Shown here: piece after piece, positions 8,371-15,841 of the stretch
Layout: every line of letters starts with the position of its first letter
Position numbering within the stretch: position 1 is the stretch's first letter
Origin: JAOUGY01 sp963792365
Lineage (GTDB): Bacteria; Actinomycetota; Acidimicrobiia; Spongiisociales; ZC4RG35
Direction: 5' to 3'
DNA length: 64,000 nucleotides
NCBI GenBank assembly: GCA_963792365.1
Contig: CAWBVW010000004.1
Span: 248,001 to 312,000, forward strand
The notes under the pieces: generated by a model
Told to the model about the DNA's origin: nothing
Database searches by the model: none
Seen by the model: the letters and a program-made list of their open reading frames with translations, nothing else
Made by a program: the position numbers and the translations under genes

Positions 8371-8494
8371 CGTCGTGCGACGTGCGTCGTGCGTCGTGCG
8401 TCGTGCGTCGTGCGTCGTGCGTCGTGCGTCGTGCGTCGTGCGTCGTGCGTCGTGCGTCGTGCGTCGTGCGTCGTGCGTCGTGCGTCGTGCGTCG
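8371..8494. repeat. Perfect 7-bp tandem array (CGTCGTG), about 17.7 copies
   Basis: The heptamer CGTCGTG repeats head-to-tail for 124 bp with a single substitution in the second unit (CGACGTG). Seven is not a multiple of three, so all frames stay open and give spurious peptides. It lies between the methyltransferase start and the downstream end of the SRPBCC gene, i.e. in the promoter or leader of the methyltransferase operon. Confidence 0.97.
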
Positions 8495-8527
8495 GAGATG
8501 CTCGCACAAGACGGGCGGATCCGGCCA

Positions 8528-8618
8528 GGACGCGCGACGCAGGACACAGGACAAACGAAACTGGCGCAAGACACAAGACACAAGACACAAGACCCAAGAC
8601 CCAATACCCAGGACGCTT
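8528..8618. repeat. Degenerate heptamer mosaic (GACACAA-like), 13 units in register
   Basis: From 8528 the sequence divides into 7-bp units: GGACGCG, CGACGCA, GGACACA, GGACAAA, CGAAACT, GGCGCAA, three exact GACACAA, two GACCCAA, TACCCAG, GACGCTT. The unit differs from the adjacent CGTCGTG array, but the period is the same. Together the two arrays fill most of the 284-bp gap between genes. Confidence 0.85.
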
Positions 8619-8622
8619 GCCG

Positions 8623-9066
8623 TCAGGCGACCGCGCAGGCGCCTATGAAGTGCGGAACGAGACCATCCCAACCACCCCGGTTGGCGTCTCGCCACTCCTC
8701 GGCACCTGCTCCGAGGCGTTCCCATCCTGAGTGGACGATCTCGAGCCGTGTAGAACCGTTCGGCCCCTCGGCGAAGGTGACCGCGACGTCGGTGGCGTCG
8801 GTCCGGTCGCGCCGAATGTGCCACAGATAACCCAGCCTCCTGGGAGGATCCCAGGCCGTGACCTCACCCCACTCGATCTCGGTCCCATCAGGACTGCGCT
8901 CGAAGATGCGGCCGCCGAGCCTCGGCTCGAAGACCACCTCCGTGTCCGGATGACCTGACACCGAGTGGGCCTTGGGCCACCAAGTGGAGAATCGGCGCGT
9001 CCACACGTCGAAGGCGTGATCCGGCCCACACGCGACCTCGTACGTGAGACGCAACGGATCGATCAC
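8623..9066 (-). CDS. SRPBCC (AHSA1-type) domain protein
   Basis: 147 residues with the START/Bet v1-like helix-grip fold of the AHSA1 branch. The start is LTYEVACGPDHAFDVWT, then FSTWWPKAHSVSG, VVFEPRLGGRIFE and WGEVTAWDPPRRLGYLWHI, ending in HSGWERLGAGAEEWRDANRGGWDGLVPHF, which is diagnostic of this group. Such proteins bind hydrophobic ligands, and in many genomes they sit beside an ArsR regulator, as here. It is the last gene of a three-gene operon and its ATG overlaps the ArsR stop by 4 bp. The ligand is unknown. Confidence 0.85.
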   Translation of the reverse strand: MIDPLRLTYEVACGPDHAFDVWTRRFSTWWPKAHSVSGHPDTEVVFEPRLGGRIFERSPDGTEIEWGEVTAWDPPRRLGYLWHIRRDRTDATDVAVTFAEGPNGSTRLEIVHSGWERLGAGAEEWRDANRGGWDGLVPHFIGACAVA

Positions 9067-9377
9067 CGCGACGTGCTCTCGGCGGTCATCCCAAAGCGCC
9101 GCAGGGCATCACCCCAGACCGTTTCCAGGTATCGACGGACGCTTTCGGCCCCGTGCTCGTGGAGGCGATAGAGCCGCTTCGTGCCCTGGGGCTCGTCCAC
9201 GACCAGGGCGGCATCCTTCAAGAGTTTGAGATGGCGAGAGACTGCCGGTCGGGAGATGGGAAGACGGTCGGCCAACTCGCCGACGGCGTGCGGATGCTCG
9301 GCGAGCATCTCGAGAATGGCCCGCCGCTGCGGATCTGCGAGCGCGTCGAAAGCGTCCGCCGCCCGTTGCGTGCTCAC
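9063..9377 (-). CDS. ArsR family winged-helix repressor
   Basis: The start is GTG 9377, overlapping the upstream gene stop by GTGA; a longer frame upstream lies antisense to the preceding coding region. This 104-residue protein shows the ArsR winged-helix pattern: DALADPQRRAILEMLAEHP, GELADRLPISRPAVSRHLKLL (recognition helix) and VVDEPQGTKRLYRLHEH (wing). There is no metal-binding cysteine pair, matching the SdpR-like branch that pairs with AHSA1/SRPBCC proteins. It probably represses its own operon through the inverted repeat at 9810-9844. Confidence 0.88.
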   Translation of the reverse strand: MSTQRAADAFDALADPQRRAILEMLAEHPHAVGELADRLPISRPAVSRHLKLLKDAALVVDEPQGTKRLYRLHEHGAESVRRYLETVWGDALRRFGMTAESTSR

Positions 9378-9796
9378 GACCTCGCCTCGGCCTGGTTCTT
9401 GAGACCGGACGCGAATTTCTCGAACGATGGCTGAAGGTCGGGCATCGAACGCCAGATCAGCCCGAGCAAGGGGCCCGTGAACTCTTCGCGCATGTGAAAG
9501 TGGCTCCCGGACCCCCGCGATGCGACCGTGAACGTACGCACGCCTTTGAACAACCCGAGCGGCATGCCACCTTCCCATATCATCCGGTGCGCATCGGGTT
9601 CCAGCCTCACGGTCACCGGGAACGCTCGACCGGGGCTGACCTCCGAGAACACCTTGATCTTCTCCCCGTTCGCAATCGTCCCCTCGACCTTCTCCACCCC
9701 CGACTGCCAGCTGGTGTAGTGCGAGCCATCGGTGAGGACTTCCCACACCGCACCGGGCGGCGCCTCGATCTCCACTTCGACGTCATAGAACTTCAC
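9374..9796 (-). CDS. SRPBCC family protein (polyketide cyclase/CoxG-like)
   Basis: The start is GTG 9796, with AGGAGG 5 bases upstream; a longer frame exists but has no ribosome site. This 140-residue helix-grip protein opens VKFYDVEVEIEAPPGAVWEVLTD, then HYTSWQSGVEKVEG, GEKIKVFSEV and HRMIWEGGMPLGLFKGVRTFTV, the usual pattern of SRPBCC ligand-binding domains. It is the first gene of the SRPBCC-ArsR-SRPBCC operon. Two SRPBCC paralogues around one regulator suggest a shared hydrophobic effector or substrate, but nothing identifies it. Confidence 0.8.
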   Translation of the reverse strand: MKFYDVEVEIEAPPGAVWEVLTDGSHYTSWQSGVEKVEGTIANGEKIKVFSEVSPGRAFPVTVRLEPDAHRMIWEGGMPLGLFKGVRTFTVASRGSGSHFHMREEFTGPLLGLIWRSMPDLQPSFEKFASGLKNQAEARS

Positions 9797-9809
9797 GCGG
9801 CCTCCTGAA

Positions 9810-9844
9810 GGTAACGATTGGCTTACGGTAGCGTTTCGGTTACC
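9810..9844. promoter_or_regulatory. Inverted repeat in divergent promoter, candidate ArsR operator
   Basis: GGTAAC (9810-9815) and GTTACC (9839-9844) are perfect inverted arms 23 bp apart, placed 14 bp upstream of the SRPBCC start and overlapping its likely promoter. The spacing suits the wide operators of ArsR-family proteins. Confidence 0.4.
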
Positions 9845-9955
9845 GAGCTGCACGCCGTCGATTGCCCCGCGGCCACCGCTTCATCGAGCGGCTTGCGCCC
9901 CAGAGCGACTCCGCCAGGTGCGGATCGCTCTTCGCATCGGGCTACCGTCCCACCG

Positions 9956-10426
9956 GTGAACGCGAAGTCTTCGTATCGGATCCTCGCGGTCTGTATGGGG
10001 AACATCTGCCGGTCTCCGGCGGCAGAGGCCGCCATCCGCGAGGCTGCTCGGGAGTCGGGCGTGACGGTGGTGGTCGACTCGGCCGGCACCGGAGCCTGGC
10101 ACGCCGGCGAGAAACCGGACGCCCGAATGACCGCCGCAGCGGCGGAGGTGGGACTCGAGCTGGACGGCACTGCCCGTCAGGTGGATGTGTCCGACTTCGA
10201 TCGGTTCGACCTCATCTTGAGCATGGATCACCGCAACCATCGGGACCTCCTCGACCTGGCGCCCAGCGGGGCCGCAGCCGCCAAGGTCAAGCTGTTCCGC
10301 AGCTACGACCCGGAGGCCATCGACCTCGACGTGCCCGATCCGTACTACGAAGGCGACGAGGGGTTTCGCAACGTGGTCGGCATGGTCCGGGCCGCCGCCA
10401 GAGGGCTCGTCGACAGCCTGCGATGA
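9956..10426 (+). CDS. Low-molecular-weight protein tyrosine phosphatase-like phosphatase
   Basis: The start is GTG 9956 (VNAKSSYRILAVCMGN); residues upstream in frame are unrelated. The 156-residue protein has the complete LMW-PTP signature: the P-loop CMGNICRSP near residue 13 (C-x5-R-S) with nucleophilic cysteine, and the general-acid loop VPDPYYEG near residue 128. It overlaps the fructosamine-kinase-like gene by ATGA. Bacterial genes for ribulosamine/erythrulosamine 3-kinases are frequently adjacent to an LMW-PTP homologue. The human homologue LMW-PTP-A acts as a ribulosamine-5-phosphatase, so a sugar-amine 5-phosphatase in protein deglycation is as likely as tyrosine dephosphorylation. 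Confidence 0.9.
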   Translation: MNAKSSYRILAVCMGNICRSPAAEAAIREAARESGVTVVVDSAGTGAWHAGEKPDARMTAAAAEVGLELDGTARQVDVSDFDRFDLILSMDHRNHRDLLDLAPSGAAAAKVKLFRSYDPEAIDLDVPDPYYEGDEGFRNVVGMVRAAARGLVDSLR

Positions 10427-11145
10427 GCTGGGCATCGATCGGCCGAACCACCGTCGACGGTCGCGCCGCCTATGTGAAACAGACCACCTACGACGCCAGG
10501 CTCGAGGCGGACGGGCTGCGCGCGCTCGGTGCGGCCGGTGCGCCGGTCCCGGAGATACTCTCGGTCGACGAGTCCCGGCTGGTGATGTCCGAGGTGCGAG
10601 GAACGGCCGACTGGCCACACCTCGGACGGACACTTGCCCGGATGCATCACAAGACTTCGGATCGGTTCGGATGGCACCAGGACAACGTCATCGGCTCTCT
10701 CCCCCAGGTCAACACCTGGACCGACACGTGGCCTCGTTTCTACATCGAGCAACGGATCCGACCGTGGCTCCGGTCGTTGCCTGCCCACGTCCGCCACCGC
10801 ATTGGGGACGCCATGGAGGGGCCGATGATCGAGCTCCTCGACCACGGAACGCCACCCTCGCTGCTCCACGGCGATCTGTGGTCGGGCAACATCGTCGACG
10901 GGAGCTACTTCATCGACCCCGCCGTCCACTTCGGCGATCGAGAGCTGGATCTGGCGTTTTCCACTGTCTTCGGAGGGATCCCCACCGAGTTCTACGAGGC
11001 CTACGAACGAGAGTGGCCCCTCGACGCGGGGTGGGTGCTCCGTCGGCCGGCGCTCCAGCTGTATCACTTGCTCGTCCACGTGGAGCTCTTCGGTCACAGC
11101 TACGTGCCGCTGGTGGAACAACGCCTCGATGCCTTGGGATGGTGA
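10423..11145 (+). CDS. Fructosamine/ketosamine-3-kinase family protein
   Basis: 240 residues, starting at ATG 10423 inside the phosphatase stop (ATGA). It belongs to the fructosamine kinase/aminoglycoside-phosphotransferase fold: YVKQTTYDARLEADGLRAL holds the ATP-binding lysine and glutamate, HHKTSDRFGWHQDNVIGSL is the family substrate loop, and SLLHGDLWSGNIV contains the catalytic aspartate. YFIDPAVHFGDRELDLA supplies the Mg-binding aspartate and ends the core. The N-terminus is about 40 residues shorter than in typical members, so the first glycine-rich strands are reduced. It is predicted to phosphorylate ketoamine adducts on protein lysines, which destabilises and removes them. Confidence 0.88.
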   Translation: MSWASIGRTTVDGRAAYVKQTTYDARLEADGLRALGAAGAPVPEILSVDESRLVMSEVRGTADWPHLGRTLARMHHKTSDRFGWHQDNVIGSLPQVNTWTDTWPRFYIEQRIRPWLRSLPAHVRHRIGDAMEGPMIELLDHGTPPSLLHGDLWSGNIVDGSYFIDPAVHFGDRELDLAFSTVFGGIPTEFYEAYEREWPLDAGWVLRRPALQLYHLLVHVELFGHSYVPLVEQRLDALGW

Positions 11146-11173
11146 TGCCTGGACCCCGACCGAAGCCCGCTCC

Positions 11174-11692
11174 TCAGCCCGACCAGCCGATCACCTTCAG
11201 GACGGCGTCGAACCAAGGTGCGAACGAGAGATCGGAGGCATGGAGCTCTTCACGCGTGAGCCAGCGCACCTCGGCGACCTCCTCGGGGTCGGGTTTCAGC
11301 GTGCCGGCTATCACGCCTGTCACAACGACGTCGAGTTCGCTCTCGACCATCCGGGTCTTCGGATCGGTGGCCTCGTAGACGAAACGCCCCACCTCACGGG
11401 GATCGATCAACTGAACGCCGAGTTCTTCCTTCACCCGCCGACGAGCCGCTCTGACGACACCTTCCGCCGGTCGTGGATGACTACAGCAGGCGTTGGCCCA
11501 CGTGTCACCGAACGTCGGCTTGTCCGGGTGACGTCGCTGGATCAGCATTCTGCCGCGGGTGTCGGTCACGACCACCGAGAACGCCAGATGACGGGTTCCC
11601 GGGGCCGTGTGCGCCTCGGTCTTGTCGAGGGTGCCGACGGCTTGGCCGGCGGCATCGACGACCACTACGAGATCATTGTCTGATTCGATCAT
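11174..11692 (-). CDS. idi: Isopentenyl-diphosphate delta-isomerase type 1
   Basis: The ATG at 11692 (MIESDNDLVVVVD) gives 172 residues, close to the 180-residue bacterial type. The protein is a Nudix-fold isomerase: GTRHLAFSVVVTD, QRRHPDKPTFGDTWANACCSHPRP carries the active-site cysteine region, AARRRVKEELG is the partial Nudix helix, and VESELDVVV carries the catalytic glutamate. It interconverts isopentenyl and dimethylallyl diphosphate in the cytosol for isoprenoid synthesis. No other isoprenoid genes are nearby, as is usual for idi. A Nudix hydrolase is the alternative, but the CCSHP motif favours Idi. Confidence 0.88.
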   Translation of the reverse strand: MIESDNDLVVVVDAAGQAVGTLDKTEAHTAPGTRHLAFSVVVTDTRGRMLIQRRHPDKPTFGDTWANACCSHPRPAEGVVRAARRRVKEELGVQLIDPREVGRFVYEATDPKTRMVESELDVVVTGVIAGTLKPDPEEVAEVRWLTREELHASDLSFAPWFDAVLKVIGWSG

Positions 11693-11787
11693 CGAAGCTG
11701 ACCCTACCGGTGGACCCACCAATAGTCGCGACAGGGAATCCGCCAGGAGCGCCGAGACGAGGCCGACGACCCACCTACGCTCGACCC

Positions 11788-12618
11788 ATGGCCCGCCCGT
11801 TCAAACAGGTCGACGTGTTCACGAACACTCCATACCGCGGCAACCCGGTGGCTGTGGTGATGGATGGCTCGGCTCTGGACACCGAGCAGATGCAACGCTT
11901 CGCCCACTGGACGAACCTGTCCGAGACCACGTTCTTGCTTCCGCCGGAGGATCCCGCCGCCGACTACCGCCTCCGCATCTTCACTCCCGTGGCCGAGCTC
12001 CCGTTCGCCGGTCATCCGACCGTCGGGTCGTGCCACGCCTGGTTGGAGGGCGGCGGGTCGACCTTCGCCCCGGACGAGATCGTTCAGGAATGCGGCGTGG
12101 GGCTCGTCCCACTGCGCCGCATCGACGACCGTCTGTCGTTTGCCGCCCCACCGCTGATCAAGAGCGGGCCGGTCGACGACGCCGTGCTGGAGGAGGCGCT
12201 GGTATCACTCGGCCTCGGATACGACGAGGTGGTGGATTCCGCCTGGGTCGACAATGGGCCAGGTTGGATCGGGATCAGGGTCGCGTCCGTCGAGCGGCTG
12301 ATGGCAATCGAGCCGACGTTCACGACTCTCAAACTGGGCGTGGTGGCACCTCATCGCGCCGGGGCGGACACCCAATGGGAGGTGCGAGCCTTCTTCCCCG
12401 TGGAGGGTTCCATGCGAGAGGATCCGGTGACCGGGAGTCTCAACGCCTCGCTCGCCCAATGGATGCTCGGATCAGGCGTGGCGCATGCACCGTACGTCGC
12501 CTCCCAGGGCGCGGCCCTGGGACGAGCGGGACGGGTTCACGTCGATCGCGACACGAGCGGCGAGATCTGGGTGGGAGGTCATGCCGTGACCTGTATCGAA
12601 GGCTGGGTCGAGATATGA
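11788..12618 (+). CDS. PhzF family phenazine-biosynthesis-like isomerase
   Basis: 276 residues from ATG 11788 (MARPFKQVDVFTNTPYRGNPVAVV), the canonical PhzF N-terminus. Conserved features are NLSETTFLL with the catalytic glutamate (Glu45 in PhzF), the loop ELPFAGHPTVGSCHAWL near residue 70, and DPVTGSLNASLAQWM near residue 215. The fold is a diaminopimelate-epimerase-like double barrel without the cysteine pair. PhzF isomerises trans-2,3-dihydro-3-hydroxyanthranilate, but most homologues lie outside phenazine clusters, as here, and their substrates are unknown. It is followed at once by the MerR promoter. Confidence 0.88.
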   Translation: MARPFKQVDVFTNTPYRGNPVAVVMDGSALDTEQMQRFAHWTNLSETTFLLPPEDPAADYRLRIFTPVAELPFAGHPTVGSCHAWLEGGGSTFAPDEIVQECGVGLVPLRRIDDRLSFAAPPLIKSGPVDDAVLEEALVSLGLGYDEVVDSAWVDNGPGWIGIRVASVERLMAIEPTFTTLKLGVVAPHRAGADTQWEVRAFFPVEGSMREDPVTGSLNASLAQWMLGSGVAHAPYVASQGAALGRAGRVHVDRDTSGEIWVGGHAVTCIEGWVEI

Positions 12619-12626
12619 CATCCCTC

Positions 12627-12657
12627 TTGACTCTCCCCTTGGGGGAGACGGCACGAT
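12627..12657 (+). promoter_or_regulatory. MerR-type promoter with 19-bp spacer and central dyad
   Basis: TTGACT (12627-12632) and CACGAT (12652-12657) are separated by 19 bp, the long spacing typical of promoters activated by MerR proteins. Inside the spacer is the dyad TCTCCCC (12632-12638) and GGGGAGA (12642-12648) with a 3-bp centre. The MerR gene starts at 12679 behind AGGAGG, so this is probably an autoregulated promoter. Confidence 0.72.
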
Positions 12658-12678
12658 GAGGGAGACAGGAGGAACCGC

Positions 12679-13500
12679 ATGGACAATCTGGTCCCGATCG
12701 GCCGATTCTCCCGTATGACGCGACTGTCGATCAAGGCGCTGCGTCTCTACGACGACCTCGGGTTGCTTTCCCCGACCACGGTCGACCCGTCTTCCGGATA
12801 TCGGTACTACCGGCCGGCACAGGCGAACCGCGCCGAGGCCATCCGCATCCTGCGGATGGTGGACATGCCACTCGACGAGATCGCCGAGGTGCTGGCCGCC
12901 GAAGACCCGGAACTCGCCACCAAACGACTGGCGATGCACCAGGAACGGCTGGAGGAGCGCCTGGCCGATCACGAACGGATGCTGCGGTTTCTCGAACGAC
13001 TCATCGAGCGAGAGGAGGGCATCATGCCCTACGAGGTCACCGTCAAACAGGTTCCGGCACAGCCGATCGCCGCACTGCGCGTGCACACCAACCTGAGCAA
13101 GATCGGCGAAGACATCGGTACGGGGTTCACGACTGTGGTGCAGGCGGTCGGGGCGGCCTCCACCTACATCTCTGGCGCACCGTTCGTGGTCTATCACGAC
13201 GTGATCGACGAGCAGACCGATGGCGACATCGAGGTCTGCGTTCCCGTTCCGCCCGGGGTGGACGCCCCGAGCAACGGCGTCGAGTGGAAGGAACTGCCCG
13301 AAGGATCGGTCGCCAGCACCATGCATCACGGCCCGTACGACGAGATCGCACCGGCGTACCACACGGTCACCGGATGGATCCAGGATCACGGCCACCAGAT
13401 GACGGGTGCGCCTCGGGAGATCTACCTCAACGACCCACAGACCGTCGCACCCGAGGACCTGCTGACCGAGGTGCAGTTCCCGATCGAAGCCACGGAATAG
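12679..13500 (+). CDS. MerR family regulator with GyrI-like effector domain
   Basis: 273 residues. The N-terminal MerR helix-turn-helix is clear (PIGRFSRMTRLSIKALRLYDDLGLL, then SGYRYYRPAQANRAEAIRIL). A coiled-coil dimerisation helix follows (ATKRLAMHQERLEERLADHERML). From about residue 115 a GyrI-like/Bacterial EffectorBinding domain reads YEVTVKQVPAQPIAALRV, with GAPFVVYHD and HHGPYDEIAPAYHTVTGWI. This is the BmrR/TipA-like arrangement that binds lipophilic drugs or metabolites and remodels a long-spacer promoter. The ribosome site AGGAGG is ideal. The nearest upstream gene encodes a PhzF protein, but the only promoter of MerR type is its own. Confidence 0.9.
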   Translation: MDNLVPIGRFSRMTRLSIKALRLYDDLGLLSPTTVDPSSGYRYYRPAQANRAEAIRILRMVDMPLDEIAEVLAAEDPELATKRLAMHQERLEERLADHERMLRFLERLIEREEGIMPYEVTVKQVPAQPIAALRVHTNLSKIGEDIGTGFTTVVQAVGAASTYISGAPFVVYHDVIDEQTDGDIEVCVPVPPGVDAPSNGVEWKELPEGSVASTMHHGPYDEIAPAYHTVTGWIQDHGHQMTGAPREIYLNDPQTVAPEDLLTEVQFPIEATE

Positions 13501-13505
13501 CCGAG

Positions 13506-13548
13506 CACACGGGTCGGCCTCGCCCTCGGGCGGCGCCGACCCTGTGTG
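13506..13548 (+). terminator. Stem-loop terminator after the MerR gene
   Basis: A 13-bp stem (13506-13518 with 13535-13548, one bulged base) closes a 16-nt loop starting 6 bp after the MerR stop. There is no U-tract, as is common for high-GC actinobacterial terminators. Confidence 0.6.
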
Positions 13549-13611
13549 GCACCGAGAATCCCAACCGGCAACACGGTCCACGAGGAACCCACGAGATCCG
13601 CCAGACGTCCA

Positions 13612-14907
13612 ATGGACATGAAGCGACCGATCGTTCTCATCGTGATCGCACTGGTCGCCGCAGCTTGCGGCGATGGCGGCGCCGCCACAACGAAAACCGC
13701 CGCCACCACCTCTCCCTCCGACACCCCTCCCTCCGAGGGCTCCCGTACCGAGCTGTTGGACGTCTCCGATGGCGTCACCCGTTCGACACCCGATCCCTCT
13801 GCGCCGATCGCCGACCTCGTCGGCGGATTCAACGATGCGGGATTCGGGCTCTGGAAGACGCAGGCGCTCGAGGACAACTTCATCTTCAGTCCCATCAGCA
13901 TCGGTCACGCCCTGCTGATGGCACGGGCCGCCGCCGACGATGCGACCGGTGCGGCGATCGACGCCGCCTTCGGGCTTCCCTCGGGAGTCGCCGCCCACCA
14001 GGCGTGGAACGCCCTCGATCAGGCGATCGCATCATCCGCCGATGCGCAGGACGAAATCAGCCTGTCGGTCGCCGACCGCATCTGGCCGAGGCTCGACCTG
14101 CAGCCCGCACAGGACTGGGTGGATCTGCTGGCGGCCGAGCATGGCTCGTCGGTGGAGACACTCGACCTCGTCGGTGACCCCGAAGGCAGCCGCCAGATCA
14201 TCAACGACTGGGTGTCCGACCAGACGGAAGGGCTCATCCCCGACCTCCTCCCAGAGGGGTTCATCACGGCCGAGACATTGCTGATCCTGACCGACGCCAT
14301 CTACTTCGAGGCCCAATGGCAGACCGTGTTCGGGAAGTACGGACCCGAATCCGGACCGTTCACTCGACTCGACGGGTCCACGGTGGACATCGAGTTCATG
14401 CAGGAACTGGAGCTCGGGGACCGGCGAGGAACCGGCCACGGGTATCTCGGCGCCGAGATCCCGTATGCCGGCGGTGAATTCTCGATGCTGGTGGTGGTCC
14501 CCGACGAGGGCCGCTTCGACGAAGTCCGGGGGCGTCTCGGCCAGGACCTGCTGGACGAGATCGACGCCGAATTCACAACCGGGCCGTACGAGTTGCTGAT
14601 GCCCAAGTGGGAGAACACCACCAATCTCGACCTGATCCCGTGGTTGAAGGATCTGGGTGCCGCGCCCGGCAACTATCCGGAGATCGCACCGGGCGCCTTC
14701 CTCGGAGGTGCCGTGCATGGCGCCGACATCGCCGTCGACGAGAACGGGACCGTGGCGGCTGCGGCCACCGGCCTCGGCTTCCTCGAGTCGGGACCTTCGG
14801 AGCCAGAACTGACCGTGCGCGCCGATCACCCGTTCTTCTACGTGATCCGCCATCGTCCAACCGGAGCGGTCCTCTTCGCCGGTCAGGTCACCGACCCGAC
14901 TGCGTGA
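13612..14907 (+). CDS. Serpin-family lipoprotein (predicted inhibitory)
   Basis: The start at ATG 13612 (MDMKRPIVLIVIALVAAACG) gives a lipoprotein signal with lipobox VAAAC, so the mature 410-residue protein is probably anchored outside the membrane. The body is a serpin: FIFSPISIGHALLMARAAA, AIYFEAQWQTVFG, FEVRGRL-like strands and the C-terminal RADHPFFYVIRHRPTGAVLFAG. The reactive-centre-loop hinge reads VDENGTVAAAATGLGF, very close to the inhibitory consensus with small residues after Gly-Thr. The scissile bond would fall around GFLESGPSEPE. Serpins trap serine or cysteine proteases. The natural target is unknown; a secreted trypsin-like protease is encoded in the same window at 44334-45140. 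Confidence 0.9.
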   Translation: MDMKRPIVLIVIALVAAACGDGGAATTKTAATTSPSDTPPSEGSRTELLDVSDGVTRSTPDPSAPIADLVGGFNDAGFGLWKTQALEDNFIFSPISIGHALLMARAAADDATGAAIDAAFGLPSGVAAHQAWNALDQAIASSADAQDEISLSVADRIWPRLDLQPAQDWVDLLAAEHGSSVETLDLVGDPEGSRQIINDWVSDQTEGLIPDLLPEGFITAETLLILTDAIYFEAQWQTVFGKYGPESGPFTRLDGSTVDIEFMQELELGDRRGTGHGYLGAEIPYAGGEFSMLVVVPDEGRFDEVRGRLGQDLLDEIDAEFTTGPYELLMPKWENTTNLDLIPWLKDLGAAPGNYPEIAPGAFLGGAVHGADIAVDENGTVAAAATGLGFLESGPSEPELTVRADHPFFYVIRHRPTGAVLFAGQVTDPTA

Positions 14908-14958
14908 AGCGTCGCACGGCGGCCTCCACAGATACGGGTGACGTGCGTCCAGCGGTTG

Positions 14959-14979
14959 TGTCCCCCGCCCGGGGGGACA
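14959..14979 (+). terminator. Stem-loop terminator after the serpin gene
   Basis: Arms TGTCCCCC (14959-14966) and GGGGGACA (14972-14979) enclose GCCCG. A second small GCCGC/GCGGC hairpin follows at 14984-14995. Both lie in the 169-bp gap before the next ABC transporter gene. Confidence 0.65.
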
Positions 14980-15076
14980 GGCTGCCGCAGGCGGCCAGGG
15001 GGGTTCGGCTCTTCGCCTACCCTCCGTCGACAGAAATCCGGAGTCCTGCTCGCTCCCTGAGTGAGAGAATGCGATC

Positions 15077-15841
15077 ATGCACGACTCGCCGTCCCCCGAG
15101 CGCGCCCTGGTCGTGGATGCCCGGGGGCTCGTCAAGATCTTCAAAGGAACGCGGGCGGTGGACGGATTGGACGTCACCGTCGCCCCCGGCGAGCGGGTTG
15201 GACTGCTCGGTCCGAACGGCGCCGGGAAGACGACCACGTTGCTCATGCTCCTCGGAGTGATCACCCCCGATGAGGGCACGATCCACGTCGTCGGCGAGGC
15301 GCTTCCCCGCCACCGCTCGAAGGCCATGCTGAGCGTCGGGTTCGTCGCCGGCTACCTCCCGCTGCCAGAGAACCTCACCGTACGCGAGGGCCTCGAGCTG
15401 TTCGCCGGCTTCGCCACCATCCGCAACCCTCGTCCCATCGTGGACGAGGCGGTGCAAGCGTTTGGCTTGACCCAACTCGTGGACAAGCGCAACCAGGAGC
15501 TCTCCTCCGGTCAGCGCACCCTCGTGTCGATCGTCAAAGCCGTCCTCCACAGACCAGCCTTGCTGGTCCTCGACGAGCCGACCGCAAGCCTCGATCCGGA
15601 CATCGCCGTTCGGGTGCGGGACGCACTGCTCGACGTGCATCGGCGCGACGGGACAGCGTTGCTGGTCACGAGCCACAACATGCGGGAGGTCGAGATGCTG
15701 TGCGAGCGAGTGATCCTGCTCTCCCGGGGCCGCATCGTGGCCAACAACACACCGAAGGCCATCGCCCAGCAGTTCGCCGTCGACGACCTCGAAGGCGCCT
15801 TCCTGGCCGTCGCTGCCGAGCTGCGAGGACCGCAGACGTGA
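15077..15841 (+). CDS. ABC-2 type exporter, ATP-binding subunit
   Basis: 254 residues with Walker A GLLGPNGAGKTTTL near residue 43, the signature NQELSSGQRTLVSIVKAVL (LSSGQ) near residue 142, Walker B ALLVLDEPTASLDPD near residue 162, and the switch histidine in LVTSHNMREVE. It energises the permease that overlaps its stop codon by GTGA. The subfamily is that of ABC-2 exporters (drug, lipid or antibiotic resistance; DrrA/NodI-like). The C-terminus lacks the long extension of DrrA, and the substrate is unknown. Confidence 0.92.
   Translation: MHDSPSPERALVVDARGLVKIFKGTRAVDGLDVTVAPGERVGLLGPNGAGKTTTLLMLLGVITPDEGTIHVVGEALPRHRSKAMLSVGFVAGYLPLPENLTVREGLELFAGFATIRNPRPIVDEAVQAFGLTQLVDKRNQELSSGQRTLVSIVKAVLHRPALLVLDEPTASLDPDIAVRVRDALLDVHRRDGTALLVTSHNMREVEMLCERVILLSRGRIVANNTPKAIAQQFAVDDLEGAFLAVAAELRGPQT

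Noticed and set aside
8371..8494. CRISPR-like or protein-coding repeat (frames giving CVVRRAS repeats on both strands)
   Set aside because: Units are only 7 bp with no spacers, and the open frames arise because a period of 7 avoids stops in every phase.
12472..13998. 508-residue open frame antisense to the MerR and PhzF genes
   Set aside because: Gly/Arg-rich and non-homologous, while the plus strand carries two well-defined families and a MerR promoter.
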